Positions 24,516 to 33,570 are shown, counted from the stretch's first letter. The stretch is DNA of 35,505 nucleotides from Neptuniibacter sp. (GCF_024231755.1 NZ_JAAEQH010000259.1:1-35505), one strand, 5' to 3'. Notes: generated by a model not told the origin, from the sequence alone. Program-made: numbers and translations.

Positions 24516-25532
24516 ATGGCTAATCAATTAAGCGCACTTTTGCAGGAATGGTACCCCAACCGGGATAACTGTGACTGGGTACTAGGAACGGTTTATAAAA
24601 CCGAAGGGCCTTGTTATCGAAAAGCTGGTGCGATGATGCTGTTTAACAGCTTTGGTCAGCAGTTTGGCATGCTCAGCGGTGGTTGCCTGGAGTCTGACAT
24701 CCAGACCCATGCGCGTAAAGTGATGCAGACGGGTATTCCTGTCACGTTGTGTTATGACGGCAGTGATGAGGATGATCTGGCGTTCCAGTTGGGCATTGGT
24801 TGTGGCGGTACTGTCTATGTCCTGCTGCAACCCGTGAACCGGTCAAACAGTTATCAGCAACTGGATCTGGTGTATGAGAGCCTGTTGCATCGGAAGTCAG
24901 GTTATTACGGTCAGATGTTACCTTCCTCTGTCGCTGAATCTATAGAACTTTCTTTCTTTCAGAGTAAGGACTGTGTCGAAAACGAACGCACTACGCTGAT
25001 CGATAAAGGGACTCAGGCATGGGTGATGACAGCGATTCACCCTGATCCCCATATACTCATAATTGGTGGCGGAATTGATGCCAGACCTGTGGTGACCATG
25101 GCTAAACAGTTGGGGTGGGAGGTCAGTGTCTGGGATCCAAGGCCAGCTAATGCCCGTAGAGAGTTTTTCCTTGAGGCAGATTTCCTACTGGATAATCCGG
25201 TGGAAACTTTACCGGATTATGTTGCGCAGAACAGGGTTCAGGCTGTTGTGGCGATGAGTCACAATGTTTCACTTGATGCTGAGGCAATCCTTCAGCTTCA
25301 TCGTGCTGATCTACAGTATATGGCACTACTTGGGCCGGAAAATAGAAAACAGAAAGTGCTACAGCTGGCTGGGTTAAGAGAGTCTGATCTGACTGTTCCT
25401 CTATCTGGTCCAGCTGGACTTAATATTGGAGGGGAGTTACCAGAGAGTATTGCGCTATCAATTCTGTCAGAGTGCCATGCGCGACTTATGCTAGAGGCAA
25501 AAGTCACTGCTCGAGAGGAACTAGCCGCGTGA
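24516..25532 (+). CDS. XdhC/CoxI-family molybdenum cofactor maturation protein
   Basis: A 338-residue cytoplasmic protein with the two XdhC domains: the N-terminal XdhC_CoxI part (WVLGTVYKTEGPCYRKAGAMM, MLSGGCLESDI, LGIGCGGTVYVLLQP) and a C-terminal Rossmann part (ILIIGGGIDARPVVTMAKQL, then VAMSHNVSLDAEAI). XdhC proteins bind molybdenum cofactor, promote its sulfuration and insert it into a partner hydroxylase, here presumably the IorB-like subunit. The ATG at 24516 follows TAGGTGA. Its end overlaps the next gene by 4 bp (GTGA), showing coupled translation. Confidence 0.88.
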   Translation: MANQLSALLQEWYPNRDNCDWVLGTVYKTEGPCYRKAGAMMLFNSFGQQFGMLSGGCLESDIQTHARKVMQTGIPVTLCYDGSDEDDLAFQLGIGCGGTVYVLLQPVNRSNSYQQLDLVYESLLHRKSGYYGQMLPSSVAESIELSFFQSKDCVENERTTLIDKGTQAWVMTAIHPDPHILIIGGGIDARPVVTMAKQLGWEVSVWDPRPANARREFFLEADFLLDNPVETLPDYVAQNRVQAVVAMSHNVSLDAEAILQLHRADLQYMALLGPENRKQKVLQLAGLRESDLTVPLSGPAGLNIGGELPESIALSILSECHARLMLEAKVTAREELAA

Positions 25533-26122
25533 AGTTGGCCGTACTTATCATGGCCGCTGGTGCCAGTTCCCGCTTTGGCGGTTGCAAACTACTGGCTGAA
25601 TATAAGGGCATTCCGCTCGTAGAACACTGTATTAAAAATGTGTTAAGCCTTTCAGCAGAGTATGTGTATCTGGTAACTGGGCGTTGGCATAGGGAGATCA
25701 TTGACGCTGCTGAGGAAGACCTGATTAGCGTTGATAAAGTTGAGTTACAGGAAAACTTGGAGTGGCAAGAGGGATTGGGTAGTTCAATCTCTTTTGCCAT
25801 CAATAGGTTACCCGAAGACTGCGAGAAAATACTCATAGTGTTAGCTGATCAGGTGATGGTTTCTGAAGATGAATTGAAGCAGATAATTTCACACGGGCAG
25901 AGTTGTGATATCTGTTGCGCTGTTTATGAAGGCCGTCGTGGTGTGCCTGCGTTGTTCGATAAAACCCTGTTGCCTGAACTTGGTTTGCTGACAGGTGATC
26001 AGGGAGCAAAGAGACTACTACATGATTCTTCACTGGATGTGATCGAGCTGCCTTTACCCTCAGCTGCACAGGATATTGATACTCCTGAGCAGCTAAAACA
26101 GATACGAGAACAACGTTGCTGA
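25529..26122 (+). CDS. mocA: MocA-like molybdenum cofactor cytidylyltransferase
   Basis: A 197-residue nucleotidyltransferase. The N-terminal LIMAAGASSRFGGCKLL is the NTP-binding loop of the MobA/MocA family, followed by GLGSSI, LADQV, RRGVPALF and LTGDQGAKRLL, all characteristic of MocA. MocA joins CMP to molybdopterin to give the MCD cofactor used by bacterial xanthine oxidase-family enzymes. I start at the GTG 25529, which overlaps the XdhC stop by 4 bp and has GAGGAA 8 bases upstream. The upstream frame to 25472 is overlap only. Two small deviations from the common pattern are Phe for Met in RFG and DQV for DQP. The stop lies 6 bp from the convergent FKBP gene. Confidence 0.85.
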   Translation: MKLAVLIMAAGASSRFGGCKLLAEYKGIPLVEHCIKNVLSLSAEYVYLVTGRWHREIIDAAEEDLISVDKVELQENLEWQEGLGSSISFAINRLPEDCEKILIVLADQVMVSEDELKQIISHGQSCDICCAVYEGRRGVPALFDKTLLPELGLLTGDQGAKRLLHDSSLDVIELPLPSAAQDIDTPEQLKQIREQRC

Positions 26123-26128
26123 ATAGAA

Positions 26129-26602
26129 TTAACTAAAGTCCAGAAGTTCTACATCAAAAATCAGCGTTGAACCTGGGGTAATCACTCCAGCAGAGCCATC
26201 TCCGTATGCAAGTTCTGAAGGGATAAAGAAGCGGGTTTTCTCTCCTGTAACCATCAACTGCAAGCCTTCGGTCCAACCTTTGATAACCTGGTTCAGACCA
26301 AACTCAATCGGTTCTCCTCGTTCTACGGAACTGTCGAAGACAGTACCGTCGATCAGGGTGCCATGATAGTGAACTTTTACCTTGGATGTGGCACTTGGAT
26401 GTTCAGTGCCAGTTCCTGCTTGAAGTACTTGATATTGCAGGCCTGAATCGGTGACACAGACTCCTTCCTTAGAACAGTTATCCTGTAAAAATTTAACTCC
26501 TGCCAGTTTGTTAACTTCAGCTTGTTTTTTATTGGTTTGATGGTTTTTATAAACAAAAAAGATGATTGCCAGAATCAGAACTGGAAAGAGAAATTCAAAC
26601 AT
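26129..26602 (-). CDS. Membrane-anchored FKBP-type peptidyl-prolyl isomerase
   Basis: A 157-residue protein with an N-terminal hydrophobic helix (2-18), followed by a positive stretch (KNHQTNKK) and a C-terminal FKBP domain (about 65-156; VKVHYHGTLIDGTVFDSS, IKGWTEGLQLM, PSELAYGDG). The charge pattern suggests a membrane anchor with the catalytic domain in the cytoplasm, although a periplasmic orientation cannot be excluded. Family members speed proline isomerisation during folding. Two cysteines (about 43 and 49) in a short linker could form a disulfide or bind metal. It follows the diguanylate cyclase gene by 42 bp on the same strand and uses a GGAG 9 bases before the ATG. Confidence 0.87.
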   Translation of the reverse strand: MFEFLFPVLILAIIFFVYKNHQTNKKQAEVNKLAGVKFLQDNCSKEGVCVTDSGLQYQVLQAGTGTEHPSATSKVKVHYHGTLIDGTVFDSSVERGEPIEFGLNQVIKGWTEGLQLMVTGEKTRFFIPSELAYGDGSAGVITPGSTLIFDVELLDFS

Positions 26603-26644
26603 ATAGAGGGCTCCAGGAGGATTTTCTTCGAAATGTTTTTGTGA

Positions 26645-27982
26645 TCAGTCTGCGCATTTTACCTGGTTTCTGCCAGCATGTTTTGCCGCATAGAGGGCAA
26701 CATCGGCTGATTTTAACAAGTCGCCAATAGACGTGAATGCTGGTGAAAATTCTGCGACGCCAAAGCTGGCTGTGAAGGAGTAAGTCCCTTCCTCTGTTTC
26801 CATTTTAAGATTAGAAGTTTCTACTCGGAGTTTCTCTGCAAATGCATTGGCTTGTTCAATATCTGTATGGGGCAACAAAATGGCAAACTCTTCGCCGCCA
26901 TATCGTGCAGCCACATCAGTTTCCCTGATTGAGCTTTGGATCAACTTACCGACCAACTCAATTGCCTTATCTCCGGTGTAATGCCCCCAGGAGTCATTGA
27001 TCTCCTTAAAGAAATCAATATCCATAATAACAGCGCAGAGTTTATCTGAAGCGCGTTTTTGTTGATGTAGAATTTTTTCACCCTGATAGAACAGAGAGCG
27101 GCGGTTATGTAGCCCTGTCATCACATCGGTATGGGCTAGCTTTTCAGCTCTGCGGCGGGCTTTCTCTAGTTTTAACTGCTGTTCAGTCTGTAGGGTAAGG
27201 TCGGTAAATGTGGCTAAAATAGCTGCCTTTTCGTTGTAGAAAATCTGTTTGGCATCAAATGACAAGTAGTGCAGTTGATGGTCCTTGTGAAATTTAAAAC
27301 GTTGTCTGTTTACCTGCTTGCCTTCCGATAGACTGTTCTTAATCTTTTTAGGTAAGTTAAATTGCTCGAATAGATTTCTGACTAATCCATTTTCCATACG
27401 TTTGTTTATCGAGAAAAGCTGGTCAGCTGCGGCGTTATAGAAAAGGGGAAGGCCTGTTGCAATATCTGTTACCGTAATTGGCATTGGAGATGCGTTGAAA
27501 ATAAATCTCAGATTCTCTTCACTGGTGCGGTAAGTTTCTCGGAGGCGGCGATCTTCAGTCACATCAATCCCGCTGCACACTAAACCAATTATTTCACCTG
27601 TATCGTCATCAAGCAGTGGATCGACGGATAGATCGAAATATTCACAGTGAGGGTCACCAACTACGGTGGGCATCTCAACCCGCTCACCTTTACCTGTTTC
27701 CAGTACCCTACGTTTAATAACGCCCATGCGGTCGGCTAGGTCCTGATCGAGAATGTCCCAGTCGGTTTTACCTAGAACATCCTTTTCATCAAAGCCCATA
27801 TGGCCGTTATAAAGCCAGGTATAGCGCAATTCTTTATCATGATGGCAAAGTGCCATATGACTGTGGCGTAAAGCAGTACGAAGGTTTCTCTCGGTAAGCT
27901 CTGCCCGTTTACAGCGTTTTTTAAGGCTATCGATCTTAGCCTGAAGAGCCGCGATAGCTTTTGATGGTGTAGTTGTGCTCAT
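26645..27982 (-). CDS. PAS-PAS-GGDEF diguanylate cyclase
   Basis: A 445-residue soluble protein: an N-terminal coiled coil (about 8-36), PAS 1 (about 37-145; RYTWLYNGH is typical of PAS_4), PAS 2 (about 152-270) and GGDEF (about 280-443). The active site is GGEEF (362-366), a functional variant, with the DVMTGLHNR segment and metal-binding MDIDFFKEIND intact. An RxxD inhibitory site (Arg353-Asp356) sits five residues before GGEEF, so product inhibition by c-di-GMP is expected. It should make c-di-GMP in response to a cytoplasmic PAS signal. It has no transmembrane segments. Of the three GGDEF proteins in the window this has the most canonical cyclase. Confidence 0.9.
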   Translation of the reverse strand: MSTTTPSKAIAALQAKIDSLKKRCKRAELTERNLRTALRHSHMALCHHDKELRYTWLYNGHMGFDEKDVLGKTDWDILDQDLADRMGVIKRRVLETGKGERVEMPTVVGDPHCEYFDLSVDPLLDDDTGEIIGLVCSGIDVTEDRRLRETYRTSEENLRFIFNASPMPITVTDIATGLPLFYNAAADQLFSINKRMENGLVRNLFEQFNLPKKIKNSLSEGKQVNRQRFKFHKDHQLHYLSFDAKQIFYNEKAAILATFTDLTLQTEQQLKLEKARRRAEKLAHTDVMTGLHNRRSLFYQGEKILHQQKRASDKLCAVIMDIDFFKEINDSWGHYTGDKAIELVGKLIQSSIRETDVAARYGGEEFAILLPHTDIEQANAFAEKLRVETSNLKMETEEGTYSFTASFGVAEFSPAFTSIGDLLKSADVALYAAKHAGRNQVKCAD

Positions 27983-28320
27983 AGAACTGTGAAACGAAGC
28001 ATTATTGTCTGTGAACCCTTAGAAAGGCTGTAGGTAATATCGTTCAATTGAGAATTACTACAACAAAATATGTAGGTTGGACCGTAGATACTACGTGAGG
28101 TACAGCCTGATTTATAATTATAGCTCCTAAACTTAGCATGTTATTCGGGATTATTGCTATTTCCCTTTTAGAGAGTTGAACGCGATTTCATGAGGTGGCC
28201 TGAAAAACTTCACATGGCGTGCAAGGCAGTACAAAAATAGAGACTGAAAATGTTATTCCAAATAGCTTGATCGCCTATTAAGCTGGGTCTACCAAAAGAA
28301 AGGAGTTGGACAAAGTTAAA
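27983..28320. other. Divergent intergenic region with a REP-like palindromic patch
   Basis: This stretch separates the divergent cyclase and thioesterase genes and contains no supported gene. AGGCTGTA (28025-28032) is inversely repeated as TACAGCCT (28101-28108), and CGTAG (28083-28087) pairs with CTACG (28091-28095), giving a modest palindromic patch that resembles degraded REP-type repeats. AAAGGAG at 28299-28305 lies 15 bp before the ATG at 28321, longer than ideal spacing. Confidence 0.35.
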
Positions 28321-28728
28321 ATGAGTAATTCTGAAAAGCTTATTTACCGCTGTGATCTGCCCGTGCGTTGGGGTGATATGGACGCTTACGGTCATGTTAA
28401 TAATGCGTTGTATATGCGTTACCTTGAGGAAGCCAGAGTGCAACTACTGGATGAAATGGGGGTTAAGTTAGATCCTGAAGGTCTCTCCCCAGTGGTTGTT
28501 AGTATTGGCTGTACTTTCTTTCGTCCAGTGGTCTATCCGGATACATTGAGGATTGATTGTTATATCGATGAACCAGGGCGTTCCAGTTTTATGACCCTGT
28601 ATAAAGTTTACAGTGAAGCTAATACAGACGAACCTGTTAGCGAAGGTTACGCTAAAGTTGTTTGGATCGACCAGAAAAAAGGTGTTTCAGTTCCTCTGCC
28701 TGAAAATGTCAAAGCGCTATTTGCATAG
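28321..28728 (+). CDS. Acyl-CoA thioesterase of the hotdog (4HBT/YbgC-FadM) family
   Basis: A 135-residue single hotdog-fold thioesterase. VRWGDMDAYGHVNNALYMRYLEEAR at the N-terminus contains the catalytic Asp of the 4HBT type (in GDMDAYGHVNN; the stretch is broken up by the long helix). The protein usually works as a tetramer and releases free acid from short or medium acyl-CoA. The start is ATG 28321; an in-frame TTG at 28306 directly abuts the AGGAG and is unlikely to be used. No metabolic partner is next to it, so the substrate cannot be proposed from context. It could balance CoA pools with the ligase of the first operon, but that is only a guess. Confidence 0.85.
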   Translation: MSNSEKLIYRCDLPVRWGDMDAYGHVNNALYMRYLEEARVQLLDEMGVKLDPEGLSPVVVSIGCTFFRPVVYPDTLRIDCYIDEPGRSSFMTLYKVYSEANTDEPVSEGYAKVVWIDQKKGVSVPLPENVKALFA

Positions 28729-28893
28729 CCATACTATGGAATAGGCGAGATATGTTTTCAGCTGTCTCGCTTACACCAATTGTTTCAGATCAAACATCAC
28801 GTCAGTTGCTGTGTTTAAAACAGAAATTTATAGAACGCCCAAAAGATAATGACTATTCTGAGAGGGCGTTCAAAATTACTGATTGTAGAAACA

Positions 28894-31302
28894 ATGACCC
28901 AACGTTTAACTGCGCTAGTTGTAACATCTGTTACGCTGTTGTTCCTTTTAGCTTTCCCAGCTCATGCTCGGGAGGATGTCACTCTTCAATTGAAGTGGGT
29001 TCATGCTTTTCAGTTTGCTGGTTATTACGCTGCAAAAGAGAAGGGCTTCTACGATAAAGCGGGTCTGAATGTCACTATCAAGCCTGCCTCTACCCATACA
29101 AACGTTCCAGAATCAGTTTTAACGGGTGAAGCACAATATGGAGTAGGTACCAGTTCCCTGTTACTTGAGCGTAAGCAGGGTAAGCCTGTCGTTGCATTGG
29201 CGGTAATATTTCAGCATTCCCCACTTGTACTTGTTGCCAGAGAAACTCATTCAACACAGGGAATTCATGATCTTGTTGATAAAAGGGTCATGATTGAACC
29301 TCAATCAGAAGAATTGTTCGCATATCTTAAGCGGGTAGGGGTGCCCAAAGACCGTTTACATATTCAGAAACATAGCTTTAATCCCGATGATCTGATGCAA
29401 GGGCATACTGATGCTATCTCTGCTTATGTAACTAATGAGCGTTTTTTTCTGGAGAAAGCCAATTTTGCTTATCACACATATACCCCTCGCTCAGTCGGTA
29501 TAGATTTTTACGGGGATAACCTTTTTACCAGTGAGATGGAGATAGAGAAGCACCCTGAACGGGCGAAAGCTTTCCGCAAGGCAAGCCTGAAGGGCTGGCA
29601 GTATGCAATGGACCACCCGGAAGAGCTGGTTGAAATTATTCTGGATAAATACCCTACAGAATATTCACGTGAGTTTCTGTTATTTGAAGCCCGAGAGATG
29701 CGGGATCTGTTGCAGCCCCTTCTTGTAGAAATGGGGTATATGAATGTTGGGAGATGGCGGCATATTGCTGATACTTATTCATCGCTAGGAATGTTGCCAC
29801 CAAATTATTCCCTTGATGGTTTCCTATATGAAGATGACGTTGATGTAGATATTGAGTGGTTGTATCAGATTATTGCCCTGACTCTAATTACAGTTATGGG
29901 CCTGGGTGGTTTACTCATTTACATCTATTCAATAAATCGTCGATTAGATTCTGCTTTGGCAGATAGCCGTGCGGCCCAGGATATGATTTGGAATCAGGCT
30001 AATGTTGATCCATTAACTGATTTGCCAAACCGAAGAATGTTTAAAAAGTCATTGCAGGATTTGATGATGGCTTTCAAGGAATCAGATAAAGAGCTGGCGT
30101 TGCTTTATCTGGATCTGGACCACTTTAAAGAGATTAATGATTTCCATGGCCACGGTATTGGAGACCGTTTGTTGGTTGATGTGGCCCATCGTTTACAGCG
30201 CTGTGTTGGGCAGGAGGACTTTATTGCACGACTAGGGGGCGATGAATTCACCGTTATACTGCCAGAACCTGCAAACCACGAAGAGATAGAAACTGTTGCC
30301 AGAAGAATCCTTGCGAGTCTGGCGCAGCCCTACCTGATTGATCTTGAAACTCTATATGTCTCGGTAAGTATTGGTATTACTCTCTATCCCCGCGATTCAG
30401 AAAATGTAGATGAGTTACTGAAAAATGCGGATCAGGCGATGTATGGTGCTAAAGCACTTGGACGTGATCGTTTCCACTACTTTACTAATGATATGTACCA
30501 GGCAGCATTACACAGGGTGCAGTTGGTTAATGATCTACGTATGGCGTTAAATGAGCAGCAATTTGAGCTGTATTACCAGCCAATAGTCGATTTAAGAAAT
30601 AGTTCAGTTCTTAAAGCCGAAGCATTGATCCGCTGGAATCATCCCCGAAAAGGACTTGTTAGTCCTCTGGAGTTTATTCCTGTTGCGGAGGAGGCTGGTC
30701 ACATATTAAGCATAGGGGATTGGGTATTTAAAACCGCAACAACTCAATTGTCAGTATGGCGTAAATCAATTTCTGAAGAGTTCGGTCTGAGTGTTAATAC
30801 CTCCCCAGAACAGTATGTGCATAGTGAAGCAATGGAAAGCTGGTTCTCACATATGAAGTCGGTTGGGTTAGATGGTGATTCAGTTGTTATTGAAATCACC
30901 GAAGGGACTCTGATGGAGAGCGGTGATGAAGTAAAAGAACAGCTTCTTGCGTTCCGTGATAAGGGGGTACAGGTAGCCTTAGATGACTTTGGAACAGGTT
31001 ACTCTTCTTTGTCCTATCTGAATAAGTTCGATATCGACTTTATCAAGATCGATAAATCCTTCATTGATAACCTAGCCAGCGGATCAAATGATCTGGTGTT
31101 GTGTGAAGCAATGATAGTCATGGCACATAAACTGGGTTTGAAAGTGATAGCTGAGGGCGTTGAAACGGAAGAGCAACTGGCTATCCTGAAAGATGCTGAC
31201 TGTGATTATGCTCAGGGCTATCTATTTTCAGCTCCGGTGCCTGTTACTGATTTTGAAGCGCTTATTGCGTCCGGTAAGATCTCCGAAATTTTGGAAGACT
31301 AG
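28894..31302 (+). CDS. NMT1/THI5-like binding domain fused to GGDEF-EAL
   Basis: An 802-residue membrane protein that begins with a Sec signal peptide (1-25, ending PAHA). The periplasmic part (about 26-310) is an NMT1/THI5-type substrate-binding domain (VTLQLKWVHAFQFAGYYAA, KGFYDKAGLNV). One TM helix follows (about 324-346), then GGDEF (about 370-530) with DPLTDLPNR and intact GGDEF (448-452), but no RxxD site, and EAL (about 540-790) with EAL (577-579), EITEG and DDFGTGYSS complete. Both activities are possible. The fusion turns an ABC-type pyrimidine or aromatic-ligand binding module into a receptor for c-di-GMP signalling. I start at ATG 28894, which gives a clean signal peptide; ATG 28849 would add 15 residues before it. 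Confidence 0.87.
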   Translation: MTQRLTALVVTSVTLLFLLAFPAHAREDVTLQLKWVHAFQFAGYYAAKEKGFYDKAGLNVTIKPASTHTNVPESVLTGEAQYGVGTSSLLLERKQGKPVVALAVIFQHSPLVLVARETHSTQGIHDLVDKRVMIEPQSEELFAYLKRVGVPKDRLHIQKHSFNPDDLMQGHTDAISAYVTNERFFLEKANFAYHTYTPRSVGIDFYGDNLFTSEMEIEKHPERAKAFRKASLKGWQYAMDHPEELVEIILDKYPTEYSREFLLFEAREMRDLLQPLLVEMGYMNVGRWRHIADTYSSLGMLPPNYSLDGFLYEDDVDVDIEWLYQIIALTLITVMGLGGLLIYIYSINRRLDSALADSRAAQDMIWNQANVDPLTDLPNRRMFKKSLQDLMMAFKESDKELALLYLDLDHFKEINDFHGHGIGDRLLVDVAHRLQRCVGQEDFIARLGGDEFTVILPEPANHEEIETVARRILASLAQPYLIDLETLYVSVSIGITLYPRDSENVDELLKNADQAMYGAKALGRDRFHYFTNDMYQAALHRVQLVNDLRMALNEQQFELYYQPIVDLRNSSVLKAEALIRWNHPRKGLVSPLEFIPVAEEAGHILSIGDWVFKTATTQLSVWRKSISEEFGLSVNTSPEQYVHSEAMESWFSHMKSVGLDGDSVVIEITEGTLMESGDEVKEQLLAFRDKGVQVALDDFGTGYSSLSYLNKFDIDFIKIDKSFIDNLASGSNDLVLCEAMIVMAHKLGLKVIAEGVETEEQLAILKDADCDYAQGYLFSAPVPVTDFEALIASGKISEILED

Positions 31303-31310
31303 CTTGCTGT

Positions 31311-31970
31311 TTATTTCAGTTTGATTCTTTCTAACTGATTTTCTGCATGCAAATAGCTGTGCAGTGGAGAGAGCGACTGCATTCGTCCTAAGCTTTCATC
31401 CGTATACTCTTTACTGATCTGAGCAAGGTTGAAATACAGATAATCCTGCAACCAACCTTGATATAGCTGCAACCATTCACAGGTTTTCTCGTCCAAAGTT
31501 GTCATGTCTGCTTTCAGTCCCGCTTCTAAGTCATAATCGTTATAAAGGTAGCCTTGAGTGAGATCTGCGTAGCTGGGTCTGTCGGCAGAAAAATACTCCA
31601 CGGACAATCGGTCGTGATAGATCGAATGGAGTAGATAGCTGATACGAGAAACGCAAATAGGATTGTTGATAGTGCTTAGTGTTTCCGTCATCTGATCAGA
31701 AAATGCTTCAACAGTATTATCGGTAAATAGAATGGCAACCATCACTCCGTTGATTCTGTACAGCGCTTGGATTTCCCGTTCCATCTTATCCAGATAATTT
31801 TGTTTCTGTTTTGCAGGTTCCAGTTCATCTAGCATCTGCAGATAAAAGTTATCCATCTCCTGAATAAACGCAGGGTCCTGTAACGCATCAATATGTGATT
31901 GAACAGCCTTATCCAATGGGAAGTGAGATAAAGGGCGTAGATCCTGTTTTCCTAAATTCAGCATGGACAT
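31311..31970 (-). CDS. Conserved-looking cytoplasmic protein of unknown function
   Basis: I do not recognise this 219-residue protein. The start is ATG 31970, preceded 7 bases upstream by GGAG; a TTG at 31991 lacks such a site. It has no signal peptide or membrane helix. It is acidic and helix-rich with many aromatic residues (YLYNDYDLEAG, EWLQLYQGWLQDYLYF), and a central stretch GVMVAILFTDNTVEAFSDQM may be a beta-alpha element. Composition is normal for the region, so it is probably a real gene. It converges with the NMT1-GGDEF-EAL gene with only 8 bp between the stops and follows the MFS gene on the same strand by 193 bp. Confidence 0.65.
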   Translation of the reverse strand: MSMLNLGKQDLRPLSHFPLDKAVQSHIDALQDPAFIQEMDNFYLQMLDELEPAKQKQNYLDKMEREIQALYRINGVMVAILFTDNTVEAFSDQMTETLSTINNPICVSRISYLLHSIYHDRLSVEYFSADRPSYADLTQGYLYNDYDLEAGLKADMTTLDEKTCEWLQLYQGWLQDYLYFNLAQISKEYTDESLGRMQSLSPLHSYLHAENQLERIKLK

Positions 31971-32163
31971 GTTAAAGCTCCAGAGCGGCAAAAATTGTAA
32001 GTTCTATTATGAATAACGCAAAGTGAATGCCAGCTTAGCTAACTATCTGTTGTTACGGAGTTTAGGGAAGATTTAGATCAGTTATGGCAGGGTGGGAGCG
32101 GATGAAATGGCAACAAATTGCCTTATCTGAATAGCTCCAGAGCTTGTTCTTGCCGGTTTGCTT

Positions 32164-33396
32164 CTACTGGTTATTTGTTTTTTCGTACTTTAATAGGGCC
32201 GTTATAACTATTCCCAAAATCGTTATACAAGATGCTAATAGGTAGCTTGATGTGAAGCCTCCGCTTAGTTCAGCAAGGTAACCAGCAAGCACAGGGCCTG
32301 CAATTTGCCCAGTGCCAAAGAACAGGGTTACATAGCCAAACACTTTTCCCGCCACCATAGGGGGAAGCATATCGCTGATCGTGGCTGCAATAATGGCAGG
32401 GATGCTGAATGCAGTTAACCCAAAAAGAATCATCGATAGGAAGAGAGGGTATTGTCCAAGTTCACTTGCGGCGAGAAGATAAGATGCGGTTTGAATTATG
32501 TATACTGAAATGATGCCTGTTTTTCGGCCGAAATGATCCGATACCCAGCCAAATAGTGCACCGGAAAAAATACTGATAATCCCGATGGCCATCCATAAGC
32601 TGCCTGCTTTAGCCTCGCTGAAACCGTACTGCTCAACCAATGTGGTAACAATGAACGTCGTGTAGATCACATAGGTAAAGCCAAAGACAAAATAGATAAC
32701 GCCAATATGACTGATCAGTTTCAATGGCGTTGGCTTTGTATCCTCAATGGTATTAGCCTTTGTTGAGGTGCAGTCTTCGTCCTGTTTACCAAAAGCGGAT
32801 ATAGATAGCTCTTTGGGGTTGTTACGGATTAGTAGAGCGGTTATTACAGTGATAACCGCTATGGCAATTGCAAAGGAGGCCCAGCCTATACGCCAACCTG
32901 TTTCAAGCCATTGGTTATTCAACCATGGAATTAACAGGCCGCTGGCTGTAATTCCAAGGCCATTACCTATGATCATATAGCCAGCTGCACGACCTCTGTA
33001 TTTAGGAGAGAACCAGTGAGCGACGAGTGTCATGGCTGTGATATTAGCAGCACCACTGCCAATACCTGTCAGCATATATAAGCCGATGATAAGCCAAAGA
33101 TGACTGCTTAGGCTGACCATGAACATGCTGATAGCAATGAGAACAAGGCCAGCAACAATCGTTTTACGTTCGCCAAAGCGCTGGATTAATTGTCCGCATA
33201 GGAAAACGGAAATTAGGTAACCAATAAAATTGCCAGTACTGATAAAGCCCATCTCTGAATAGGAGAGTGAGAGAGAGGTCCCCATTGATGGGAGCAACAT
33301 ACCCAAGGCAAAGCGGGCAAGGCCCATGCAGCAGAAAAGCGTTAGAGCACCTGAGAAAACGATAATCCAGGCATAATGAATATTTCTGCTAAGCAT
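32164..33396 (-). CDS. MFS transporter, YbfB/YjiJ-like
   Basis: A 410-residue inner-membrane protein with about 12 hydrophobic helices and a central cytoplasmic loop (about 198-225; polar, with QDEDCTSTKAN). The N-terminal GLARFALGMLLPSMG is the hallmark of the YbfB/YjiJ subgroup of the major facilitator superfamily, and the loop 2-3 motif appears as QRFGERKTIVAG. Members are secondary transporters, often assigned as sugar or drug exporters without proof. The ATG at 33396 has only a weak ribosome site. It is divergent from the small membrane protein gene at 33571. The substrate is unknown. Confidence 0.85.
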   Translation of the reverse strand: MLSRNIHYAWIIVFSGALTLFCCMGLARFALGMLLPSMGTSLSLSYSEMGFISTGNFIGYLISVFLCGQLIQRFGERKTIVAGLVLIAISMFMVSLSSHLWLIIGLYMLTGIGSGAANITAMTLVAHWFSPKYRGRAAGYMIIGNGLGITASGLLIPWLNNQWLETGWRIGWASFAIAIAVITVITALLIRNNPKELSISAFGKQDEDCTSTKANTIEDTKPTPLKLISHIGVIYFVFGFTYVIYTTFIVTTLVEQYGFSEAKAGSLWMAIGIISIFSGALFGWVSDHFGRKTGIISVYIIQTASYLLAASELGQYPLFLSMILFGLTAFSIPAIIAATISDMLPPMVAGKVFGYVTLFFGTGQIAGPVLAGYLAELSGGFTSSYLLASCITILGIVITALLKYEKTNNQ

Positions 33397-33570
33397 AGGT
33401 GTTAAAGCTCGAAGGGTAATTTTGACTGATATTTTAATAAAGATGTTAACTAATAGTAGCTTTTCAGTGAGAAGCAGAAAAGAAATTTGAGCAGATTTTA
33501 AAGCCCTTTATATTATGACGTGGCATTATCTGCTGTGTGACTTCATTCTTTCATTTCTACAGTAACAAAT

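Noticed and set aside
28752..29057. 101-residue open frame upstream of and overlapping the NMT1-GGDEF-EAL gene
   Set aside because: Most of it lies in another frame of the well-supported signal peptide and binding domain; its composition is Cys/Ser-rich and unconvincing.
33506..33520. TGGCATTATCTGCTG as a sigma-54 promoter before the small membrane protein gene
   Set aside because: The GG to GC spacing is 8, not 10.
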